A stretch of 11,308 nt of DNA, taken from Candidatus Zixiibacteriota bacterium. GTDB lineage: Bacteria > Zixibacteria > MSB-5A5 > GN15 > JAAZOE01. The stretch spans positions 1 through 11,308 of the forward strand of contig JAAZOE010000450.1 of the NCBI GenBank assembly GCA_012797915.1, read 5' to 3'. The notes beneath the pieces were generated by a model. The model saw nothing but the letters and a program-made list of their open reading frames with translations, searched no databases and was not told the origin of the DNA. Below are positions 6,212 to 11,308 of the stretch, piece by piece. Each line of letters opens with the position of its first letter. Positions within the stretch are counted from its first letter, which is position 1. The position numbers and the translations under genes were made by a program.

Positions 6212-6220
6212 TGGAAAACA
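6212..6220. promoter_or_regulatory. DnaA-box-like site, TGTGGAAAA
   Basis: TGTGGAAAA is the complement of TTTTCCACA, one base from the consensus TTATCCACA. It lies in the dnaN leader. Confidence 0.4.
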
Positions 6221-6246
6221 CCATTTCTATTACTCCAACCGATTGT

Positions 6247-6265
6247 CCTGTATATATATCACAGG
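6247..6265. promoter_or_regulatory. LexA-box-like dyad at the dnaN transcription start
   Basis: CCTGT (6247-6251) and ACAGG (6261-6265) flank ATATATATC. This resembles the E. coli LexA site (CTGT, eight mostly AT bases, ACAG) but has nine bases in the middle. It lies where RNA synthesis from the dnaN promoter candidate would begin. Confidence 0.4.
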
Positions 6266-6272
6266 CCCCATC

Positions 6273-6302
6273 AGCATACGACGTTGTTAAAAGGAATGTC
6301 AA
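6273..6302 (-). promoter_or_regulatory. Candidate dnaN promoter
   Basis: A perfect TTGACA (6302-6297) is followed after 18 bases by TATGCT (6278-6273), which matches four of six minus-10 positions. The predicted start is near 6266, giving a leader of about 150 bases. Confidence 0.55.
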
Positions 6303-6352
6303 TATCTGTTTTGTCATCCAAGTGTTACGCACACGCTTCCGATGGTTTTGGG

Positions 6353-6395
6353 TTATCAACAGTCATGTGGTGTAATTGTCCATATCCTGTCAACA
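6353..6395. promoter_or_regulatory. DnaA-box-like sites just after dnaA
   Basis: TTATCAACA (6353-6361) is one base from TTATCCACA. CTGTCAACA (6387-6395) abuts the dnaA stop codon and is repeated exactly in the region upstream of dnaA. Together with TGTGGAAAA at 6212 they make a second cluster on the dnaN side of dnaA. Confidence 0.45.
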
Positions 6396-7772
6396 CTATA
6401 CTCCGACAGCCCGTTTCACCTTATCCAGGCGCTGCCGGAAATCCGGATCTTTGGTTATTAACCGCTCCACCAGGTTGCAGGCATGGATAACGGTGGAATG
6501 ATCGCGGCCCCCGAAGGCATCGCCAATCGCTTTGAGCGAACAACCGGTCAGCGACCGGCAGAGGTACATCGCCGCCTGCCGGGCCAAGGCGACATGCTGG
6601 GTCTTCAGTTTGGCCGACAGCGCTTCTTCTTCCACTTCGAACTCCTGGGCGACTTTCTTGCGGATCACGGAAATACTGACCGTCGGACGATGATGACCAA
6701 ACGTATCCGACAGCACCTTCCGGGCCAGTTCCAGGGTGATCTCCTGTTGCCGAAGCGAGGCATAGGCCAGCAGCCGGATGAGACTACCCTCCAGTTCCCG
6801 AATATTGCTGGTCACCGAATCGGCGATGTAGGCCACCACGTCCTCGGCGATGAAAATGTTCTCGCTTTCCACCTTGCGCCGCAGGATGGCGATCCGTGTC
6901 TCCAGATCGGGCGGCTGGATATCGGTCACCAAGCCCCAGGAAAACCGGGACAACAACCGCTCCTCCATTCCCTTGATATCCTTCGGCGGACGATCCGAGG
7001 TCAGCACGATCTGCTTGCCGGCGTTGTACAGGGCGTTGAAGGTGTGGAAGAACTGCTCCTGGGTCGATTCCTTCCCGGCGAAAAACTGGCAATCGTCGAT
7101 CAGCAGGATGTCCACGCTGCGATAGAGATTGATGAAGTCGGTGATGGTGTTGCTGGAAATGGAGTTGATGAAATCGGAGGTGAACTTTTCCGAGGTCGCA
7201 TAGATGACCCGTTTGGCCGGCTGATGAGTCAGGACATGACAGCCTATCCCCTGAATCAGATGCGTCTTGCCCAGCCCCACCCCGCCATAGATATAGAGCG
7301 GGTTGTACTTGGTCAGCCCGGGGGCCTCGGCCACCGCCTGGGCGGCGGCGTACGGGAATTCATTAAAATTTCCAACCACCAGGTTGTCGAAGGTGTACCG
7401 TTCGTTCAACATGCCGGACTGAAGACGGACCGGGACCGACGGCTTTTCCGGTTCACGGAGAACCGGGCTTTCGCAACTCTGATGAGGCAGTTCCAGCTCA
7501 ACTTGGGCTTGGTCGTCCTGATCGACCAGAAACTTGTAAGGGACCGGTTGGCCGCAGATTTGGGCCAGCGCTTCGGCGATCAGAGGGGCGTAATGCTCTT
7601 CGATCCATTCCGCCACAAAACGATTGGGGACAACGATTTGTATTCCCCCGTTGCCATCGGAAACACAGCGGGTGTGCCTCATCCAAGTGGAATAAGATTG
7701 TTTTTTGATTCGATGCGAAAGGTAAACCAAGCAGTCGTCCCAGACCTTCCGATGGTCTTGGATGCTTAACAT
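6396..7772 (-). CDS. dnaA: Chromosomal replication initiator protein DnaA
   Basis: This 458-residue AAA+ protein binds DnaA boxes at oriC and melts the origin when ATP-bound. Domain I holds the SYSTWMRHT region (26-34), and a short variable linker follows to about 120. Domain III shows Walker A GGVGLGKT (163-170), Walker B ILLIDDCQF with Asp226-Asp227 (most DnaA have Ile where this has Cys), sensor 1 VLTSDRPP (256-263), a box VII arginine in RFSWG (276) and sensor 2 NIRELEG (323-329). Domain IV has the DNA-binding signature GGRDHSTVIHA (421-431). The start is the ATG at 7772, with a purine-rich AGGGGTAGAAG upstream as a modest ribosome binding site. A perfect DnaA box lies 26 bases upstream of the start, consistent with autoregulation. 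dnaN follows on the same strand after 280 bases. Confidence 0.98.
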   Translation of the reverse strand: MLSIQDHRKVWDDCLVYLSHRIKKQSYSTWMRHTRCVSDGNGGIQIVVPNRFVAEWIEEHYAPLIAEALAQICGQPVPYKFLVDQDDQAQVELELPHQSCESPVLREPEKPSVPVRLQSGMLNERYTFDNLVVGNFNEFPYAAAQAVAEAPGLTKYNPLYIYGGVGLGKTHLIQGIGCHVLTHQPAKRVIYATSEKFTSDFINSISSNTITDFINLYRSVDILLIDDCQFFAGKESTQEQFFHTFNALYNAGKQIVLTSDRPPKDIKGMEERLLSRFSWGLVTDIQPPDLETRIAILRRKVESENIFIAEDVVAYIADSVTSNIRELEGSLIRLLAYASLRQQEITLELARKVLSDTFGHHRPTVSISVIRKKVAQEFEVEEEALSAKLKTQHVALARQAAMYLCRSLTGCSLKAIGDAFGGRDHSTVIHACNLVERLITKDPDFRQRLDKVKRAVGV

Positions 7773-7785
7773 ACGCTTCTACCCC

Positions 7786-7806
7786 TTGACCACAACGTTA
7801 TCCACA
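7786..7806. promoter_or_regulatory. Perfect DnaA box with adjoining TTGACCACAA
   Basis: TTATCCACA (7798-7806) matches the consensus DnaA box exactly. TTGACCACAA (7786-7795) precedes it by two bases and is repeated at 7951-7960, again beside a box-like site. Confidence 0.8.
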
Positions 7807-7811
7807 GCGTT

Positions 7812-7851
7812 TGTTGACAGATTATCCCTTGCTTCTTGTTGATTATCATCC
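7812..7851. promoter_or_regulatory. Cluster of weak DnaA-box-like sites
   Basis: TGTTGACAG (7812-7820) is the complement of CTGTCAACA. TTATCCCTT (7822-7830), TGTTGATTA (7837-7845) and TTATCATCC (7843-7851) each share the TTATC or TGTTGA core. Individually they are weak, but the density supports a DnaA-binding array. Confidence 0.4.
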
Positions 7852-7884
7852 ACTTACCGGAAGTTTGCTGTCCCGGACAAGGAC

Positions 7885-7893
7885 TTATCAACA
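7885..7893. promoter_or_regulatory. DnaA-box-like site, TTATCAACA
   Basis: One base from TTATCCACA, and identical to the site at 6353-6361 on the other side of dnaA. Confidence 0.5.
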
Positions 7894-7950
7894 ATGTATC
7901 ATCAAACGCGTAATCCCTCGAAGTCGTTGTGTCCTTTAATGCCCAAAACA

Positions 7951-7970
7951 TTGACCACAAGCTGTCAACA
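7951..7970. promoter_or_regulatory. Second TTGACCACAA plus CTGTCAACA unit
   Basis: TTGACCACAA (7951-7960) is an exact repeat of 7786-7795. After one base comes CTGTCAACA (7962-7970), which also occurs at 6387-6395 and, inverted, at 7812-7820. Confidence 0.45.
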
Positions 7971-8008
7971 TCTTTTTAACACGTTATCTTCCATCGAGTT
8001 TCACGACC

Positions 8009-8037
8009 AAATTATTCGACCGCTATCACCCTGTCAA
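8009..8037 (-). promoter_or_regulatory. Candidate dnaA promoter
   Basis: A perfect TTGACA (8037-8032) is followed by AATAAT after 15 bases (8016-8011) or TAATTT after 17 (8014-8009). The predicted transcript would have a leader of about 230 bases that contains the DnaA boxes, as expected for an autoregulated dnaA. Confidence 0.55.
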
Positions 8038-8123
8038 GAGGGGAGGATGAAATAATTTCTCGATCCGTCTAATTGTTTCGTTTTTCGGCGGTTAAAGCTC
8101 GAATTTCTTACGTTCCCCCGTAT

Positions 8124-8211
8124 CCCGGCCGGTAGCAAAAAGTCGACAGTTATTTTTTAATCCTGTAAGCACAAATAAGTGAATAGATTATCGGCCGACT
8201 TTTTGGCCGGG
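8124..8211. repeat. Interrupted inverted repeat enclosing an AT-rich core
   Basis: CCCGGCC (8124-8130) and AAAAAGTCG (8137-8145) on the left match CGACTTTTT (8196-8204) and GGCCGGG (8205-8211) on the right. All 16 paired positions agree, with a 6-base insertion in the left arm. The 50-base core between the arms is AT-rich and includes TTATTTTTTAAT. GGCCGG (8205-8210) can pair instead with CCGGCC (8221-8226). Confidence 0.6.
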
Positions 8212-8259
8212 CACCGATGACCGGCCGTTGACTATTTCCACCGATTCAGTGATTTCAAT

Positions 8260-8292
8260 CGGGGAGTATTTCCCCGCGGTCCGGACAGACCG
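8260..8292. repeat. Two tandem small hairpins
   Basis: CGGGGA (8260-8265) pairs with TCCCCG (8271-8276), and CGGTC (8277-8281) pairs with GACCG (8288-8292), one directly after the other. The function is unknown. Confidence 0.4.
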
Positions 8293-8361
8293 GCTCCTAT
8301 ACGGCTCGACTATCGAAACGCAGACAACGACTTAGGCTGTTGTTGGACAAAACGGTCATCG

Positions 8362-8406
8362 TCGGGAAGCCTCGGACGTTCATCCCTGACCGAGCGCTTC
8401 CCGACC
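8362..8406 (-). terminator. Long hairpin after the Rrf2 gene, probable transcript end
   Basis: GTCGGGAAGC-CTCGG (8362-8376) pairs with CCGAG-C-GCTTCCCGAC (8391-8406) through 15 base pairs with one bulged base and a 14-base loop. It begins 21 bases after the Rrf2 stop codon on the minus strand. No T-run follows, so it may act as a 3' stabiliser or a factor-assisted terminator. Confidence 0.5.
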
Positions 8407-8426
8407 AAACCTGGCGCTTGGGACAG

Positions 8427-8831
8427 CTATTTTTTCTTTTTCGATTTCAGATCCGACAAGGCGACCTTGGCGAATTCCGCCTTCATCGCATCCTGAGCCT
8501 TCTTATAGACTTTCTGCAGTTTGCAGTCCGGCTCGTGCTGGCAGTCGATCGGGCCTTTGATGCAGTCATACAGGAACACCGTGCCCTGAATCGCTTCCAG
8601 AATTTCCAGCAGTTTGATTTTCTCCGGCGGGCGGGCCAGCCGGACGCCGCCGCCGTACCCGCGGACCGAACGCACCAGACCGGCGCGGGACAGGTCGGAA
8701 AGAATCTGCGGCAGGAACTTGCCCGGGATGTCCTGGGCATGGGCGATCGCCTCGGAGGTGGAGAAATAATCCTTGGCCTCCGACAGTTGCCACAGCGCCC
8801 GAATGGCATACTCGGTACGATTGTTAATCAC
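8427..8831 (-). CDS. Rrf2/IscR-family [2Fe-2S] transcriptional regulator
   Basis: This 134-residue protein has the N-terminal winged-helix DNA-binding domain of the Rrf2 family: YAIRALWQL at the start, IPGKFLPQILSDLSRAGLV (35-53) as the recognition region and the glycine-rich wing RGYGGGVRLARPP (57-69). Three cysteines (90, 97, 103) in DC-IKGPI-DC-QHEP-DC follow the dimerisation helix and match the cluster ligands of IscR- and NsrR-like sensors, with spacing CX6CX5C. It ends in a lysine-rich tail. The start is GTG at 8831 with GGAGGAG (8843-8837) close upstream. It probably senses iron-sulfur status, redox or nitric oxide; which one cannot be told. No iron-sulfur assembly genes are in the window, so its target is unknown. 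It has its own promoter and a leader palindrome that may be an autoregulatory operator. Confidence 0.93.
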   Translation of the reverse strand: MINNRTEYAIRALWQLSEAKDYFSTSEAIAHAQDIPGKFLPQILSDLSRAGLVRSVRGYGGGVRLARPPEKIKLLEILEAIQGTVFLYDCIKGPIDCQHEPDCKLQKVYKKAQDAMKAEFAKVALSDLKSKKKK

Positions 8832-8913
8832 GGTAACTCCTCCGTTAGGGGATGAGTGGTGACGGAAAAGTCCCTCGGCCGCCGCGTCGATGTTCCCTGG
8901 AAGATATCCCGAT

Positions 8914-8925
8914 GCCGCCGGCGGC
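8914..8925. repeat. 12-bp GC-only palindrome in the Rrf2 leader
   Basis: GCCGCCGGCGGC is a perfect 12-bp palindrome of G and C only. It lies in the untranslated leader, 83 bases upstream of the GTG start. It may be structural. Confidence 0.3.
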
Positions 8926-8943
8926 GCGATGAGAGGGGAAAGC

Positions 8944-8961
8944 CCATTCCCTGGGGAATGG
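8944..8961. promoter_or_regulatory. 18-bp palindrome, candidate operator in the Rrf2 leader
   Basis: CCATTCCC (8944-8951), TG, GGGAATGG (8954-8961) is a perfect dyad. It would sit about 30-47 bases downstream of the predicted Rrf2 transcription start, a position where a bound regulator could block elongation. It does not match the E. coli IscR or NsrR sites I know. An mRNA hairpin is the alternative. Confidence 0.5.
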
Positions 8962-8996
8962 CATAATCCCGCTAAATCCAGTTATCATAGGATTGC

Positions 8997-9025
8997 ATTA
9001 TACAACATCCGCATCCGAAAGTAAA
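8997..9025 (-). promoter_or_regulatory. Promoter of the Rrf2 gene
   Basis: TTTACT (9025-9020), 17 bases, then a perfect TATAAT (9002-8997) on the minus strand. The minus-35 box matches four of six positions. Transcription would begin near 8990 and leave a leader of about 160 bases. Confidence 0.65.
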
Positions 9026-9234
9026 CCGATTTTTCCGCAATGGTCATATTCGTCTGGCGCCGGCCGCATCCGGCCGAGGAAACTAATTCCGCATATAATC
9101 ATTGTACGACGGGCGACTGTAGATGGGCGGCGTCGGCCTCGCCCACCGGCAAGAATCGGCCCGCCATGCGGTTATGCCTATGCCGCAGGACCCTTCCCCC
9201 TTGAAGGCCGACCCTTCGGGGATCGGTACGCTCG
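9026..9234. other. Intergenic DNA between the surface protein and the Rrf2 promoter
   Basis: No convincing gene is seen. The only hairpin noted is TGGGCG (9124-9129) with CGCCCA (9140-9145), without a T-run, so no clear terminator for the surface-protein gene is visible. The plus-strand frame running through here lacks a family resemblance or a ribosome binding site. Confidence 0.4.
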
Positions 9235-11308
9235 CTACTTCGCGCACCCCACCTGCGGCGGCGGGCCGCCGCGAAACACATAGGTGATCAGATAAACCGC
9301 ATCACCGACGTTAACCCTGCAGTCGGCGTTGACGTCCCCGGCCTTCATCCGGATCGGCGGCGGCCCCCCTTTGAACACATAGGTGGCGATAAACACCGCA
9401 TCCCCGACATTGACCATCCTGTCCCCGTTGGCGTCCCCCAATATCCAGGTCCAGAAATCGGCCGTGTTCATACTGGTGGTGGTGTTGCCGTGGATATCGA
9501 TCGCCTCCACTTTCCACCAGTAATGCGTGCTGTAATTCAGATCCCCCACCGGATACTGCGTCGTGTAGATGCTGTCATACGTGGCCACGAAGACAAATCC
9601 GGCATCGATGGCCACCAGCAGATTGTACCGCACCGAATCGCCGGGATCGGGATCGAACGAGGCCCCCCACCAGAAGGTCGCCGGCTTGTCATACACCTGT
9701 CCGTTGTCGGTGTCGGGCGGATAGTAGACATAGAACGGCGAGGGGAACTCCTCCGAGGAATTGACATAGAACGATGTCACCGCCGTCCAGTCGGAATATT
9801 CGTAGCCGTCGTAGGCCCGGGCGCTCCAGCGGTACCAGCGATTTTCGCCCAAGGGTGCATCGACGGTCCACCCGGTGGAATCGGGCTGCCCCGCGATGCC
9901 ATCGGCCGAAGCGACCACATACTCCGAATCGTCGTACACCCGGAAGTCATAGAACAGCGGGTCGCTTTCGGCATCGGTGGAGTTAATCAGCCAGAGGGCG
10001 GGGTTGGTCGTGGCGATGACCGCGCCGGCCGCCGGGGACTGATGCACCGGCATGGTCGGCACGCTGTTCATGCGGAAGGACGTGTTGTACCATTCCGACC
10101 AGGCCAGGCCGTTGTGCACCCGCAGGCGGAGGTAGTATGTTGCGCCATCGGCCAGTGGCAGGTCCGCATAGGTGACAAACGTATCCGGCCCGGCAAACGG
10201 TTCCGGGTTCCACATCTCGGCATCAATCCAATTAATATCTGTGCCTATTTTGATTTCGAAACTATCCTCAGCACCGTCGACGGGACAATAATAATCCCAT
10301 GAAAACACCGGGACATGATTTATAAGATTGGCCGAAGCTTCCCCCAATATATTACAGTTGTTGACGGACGGGATGGCGCAGCACCATGAGGCAACATTCA
10401 CGGCAGAATTTCCGCCCGCGCTATTAAATAGCCCGCCGGAAACCAATTGACTCTGAAAGATGGTCAACGCATAAACAACAGGACCACCAACTCCGGACCC
10501 TAAGGAATCCCAAGAAATTCCATTCCAGTACGCTATATGATTTACCGCAATATCACCGGCAGCCGTGAAATGTCCTCCCGCGATAAAATGACCGCCATAT
10601 TCGGTCAGATCTTCAACATAGGAACCATCGCCAGCCGATAAGCCGCCCCCTATCTGTGACCAAGTCTCTGTCAAATCATCCCATACCGCAATGGCATTGG
10701 CCGATTCACCTCCCGCGGTGGTGAAATCGCCACCTACTACTAGTTTACCCCCATGCACTAGCAAAGCTTCAACATGCTCTGCTCCTACACCTTCTCCCAA
10801 AGATGCCCATGTATTACCATTCCATGCGGCGACTCTATTTGCCTGAACACCGCCCGCCGTCCCGAATCCCCCTCCCGCTATCAGGCGCCCGTTGTACACA
10901 GTTAGCGCCTTAACTTCATCATTTATTCCGAACTCTGACCAAACTTCGCCACTCCAGGCAAAAATGCCGTGTGCACCTGCGATAAGTGTATCATTATAGA
11001 CCGAAAGGGCGTAAACCATGCTGCTAATTCCGCCATCAAGTGCAGACCATTGGTTGCCGTCCCAAGCCGCAATGTTATTTGCAGGCACACCACCGGCTTC
11101 TTCGAAAGTCCCCGCCGCGATCAGCTTCCCTTGATATACGGCAAGGGCAAGGACATTCCCATTCGTACCCATTCCGAGCGCGGACCACGTACTATCGTTC
11201 CATACCGCGATTCCATTAAATGTGTTTCCTTCGATTGCTGTAAAAGTGCCACCAATAACCAGTTGATTTTGGTATACTGCTAAAGCTCTAACTGCACCGT
11301 TCATCTCC
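9235..11308 (-). CDS. Secreted multi-domain protein with propeller repeats, FnIII-like modules and dockerin-like tail (N-terminus missing)
   Basis: The frame stays open to the right edge, so the gene continues outside the window; the 689 residues counted here start at the ATG at 11304, which is inside a repeat and unlikely to be the true start. Residues 1 to about 308 hold seven repeats of about 47 residues on the pattern ALxVYxGxLIAGGxFxxAGG, then a variable AN-IAxW stretch and WSxLG, as in beta-propeller or kelch-like proteins. The third repeat lacks about 12 residues. Residues 325 to about 620 look like three fibronectin-III-like modules (YYLRLRVHNGLAWSEW, RWSARAYDGYEYSDW, YWWKVEAIDIHG). 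Residues 623-650 and 656-683 are paired dockerin-type calcium-binding repeats, GDANGDRMVNVGDAV and GDVNADCRVNVGDAV. I infer an extracellular or surface-bound binding role; no signal peptide is in view and no catalytic domain is recognised. Confidence 0.88.
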   Translation of the reverse strand, partial: EMNGAVRALAVYQNQLVIGGTFTAIEGNTFNGIAVWNDSTWSALGMGTNGNVLALAVYQGKLIAAGTFEEAGGVPANNIAAWDGNQWSALDGGISSMVYALSVYNDTLIAGAHGIFAWSGEVWSEFGINDEVKALTVYNGRLIAGGGFGTAGGVQANRVAAWNGNTWASLGEGVGAEHVEALLVHGGKLVVGGDFTTAGGESANAIAVWDDLTETWSQIGGGLSAGDGSYVEDLTEYGGHFIAGGHFTAAGDIAVNHIAYWNGISWDSLGSGVGGPVVYALTIFQSQLVSGGLFNSAGGNSAVNVASWCCAIPSVNNCNILGEASANLINHVPVFSWDYYCPVDGAEDSFEIKIGTDINWIDAEMWNPEPFAGPDTFVTYADLPLADGATYYLRLRVHNGLAWSEWYNTSFRMNSVPTMPVHQSPAAGAVIATTNPALWLINSTDAESDPLFYDFRVYDDSEYVVASADGIAGQPDSTGWTVDAPLGENRWYRWSARAYDGYEYSDWTAVTSFYVNSSEEFPSPFYVYYPPDTDNGQVYDKPATFWWGASFDPDPGDSVRYNLLVAIDAGFVFVATYDSIYTTQYPVGDLNYSTHYWWKVEAIDIHGNTTTSMNTADFWTWILGDANGDRMVNVGDAVFIATYVFKGGPPPIRMKAGDVNADCRVNVGDAVYLITYVFRGGPPPQVGCAK

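Larger units (their letters stand above)
7773..8361. other. Probable replication origin region (oriC) upstream of dnaA
   Basis: No gene is seen in about 590 bases. Next to dnaA lie a perfect DnaA box and several near-matches (7786-7970). Further on come a dnaA promoter candidate (8009-8037), AT-rich stretches (8041-8110) and an inverted repeat enclosing an AT-rich core (8124-8211). DnaA boxes plus AT-rich DNA beside dnaA are the usual layout of bacterial origins. Which side of dnaA melts cannot be told by eye, and a second group of boxes lies between dnaA and dnaN. Confidence 0.65.

Noticed and set aside
6483..7769. 428-codon plus-strand open frame opposite dnaA
   Set aside because: It is the shadow of dnaA, whose motifs on the minus strand are unmistakable; its own translation has no recognisable domain.
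7773..8361. tRNA or small RNA gene in the origin region
   Set aside because: No cloverleaf or conserved T-loop sequence was seen. The hairpins present do not assemble into a known RNA family.
8340..8855. Plus-strand open frame across the Rrf2 gene
   Set aside because: It runs through the hairpin at 8362-8406 and the complement of the Rrf2 domain, and shows no family motif or ribosome binding site.
8993..9283. Plus-strand 96-codon open frame in the gap before the surface protein
   Set aside because: No ribosome binding site, low-complexity Arg/Pro/Gly composition, overlap with the end of a real gene and no recognised domain.
9490..10302. 270-codon plus-strand open frame opposite the surface protein
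   Set aside because: It is antisense to clear FnIII-like and dockerin-like modules and resembles no known protein.

Overview
The window looks like a piece of a bacterial chromosome around the replication origin. It carries dnaA and dnaN side by side, with an intergenic region rich in DnaA-box-like sequences upstream of dnaA. GC content is moderately high. The carboxy-terminal tandem dockerin-like repeats of the surface protein at the right end (GDxNxDxxVNVGDAV...YVF+GGPPP) are of a type I associate with Zixibacteria and related uncultured FCB-group lineages. That placement is an inference from memory, not a database result.

All complete protein genes lie on the minus strand, so in transcription order they run from right to left. 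(1) 11308-9235: a large protein, incomplete at its N-terminus, with seven propeller-type repeats, fibronectin-III-like modules and two dockerin-like repeats. (2) 8831-8427: an Rrf2/IscR-type [2Fe-2S] regulator with its own sigma70-like promoter and an 18-bp palindrome in its leader. (3) 8426-7773: a structured intergenic region with hairpins, an AT-rich core inside an inverted repeat, a dnaA promoter and DnaA boxes. This is the probable origin. (4) dnaA at 7772-6396. (5) A 280-bp gap with a second set of DnaA-box-like sites, a dnaN promoter and a LexA-box-like dyad. (6) dnaN at 6115-5003, followed by a terminator-like hairpin. (7) A small four-histidine cupin at 4846-4499. (8) A leader region at 4400-4043 that can be drawn as a four-segment transcription attenuator. 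(9) Two overlapping ABC exporter half-transporters at 4042-2240 and 2246-444.

The left end holds the C-terminus of a REP-associated Y1 transposase on the plus strand (1-207). Three bulged palindromes follow it (234-421) in the gap between it and the convergent ABC operon, as expected for REP elements next to a RAYT gene.

The two ABC subunits look like a heterodimeric exporter. The non-consensus Walker B residue of one and the non-consensus signature of the other fall in the same composite ATP site. The attenuator-like leader resembles in logic the control known for B. subtilis bmrCD, where translation of a leader peptide decides read-through. dnaN is not followed by recF/gyrB as in many bacteria.

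I see no system here that is clearly new as a whole. The attenuator, the REP array and the origin-region elements are the parts most worth testing.
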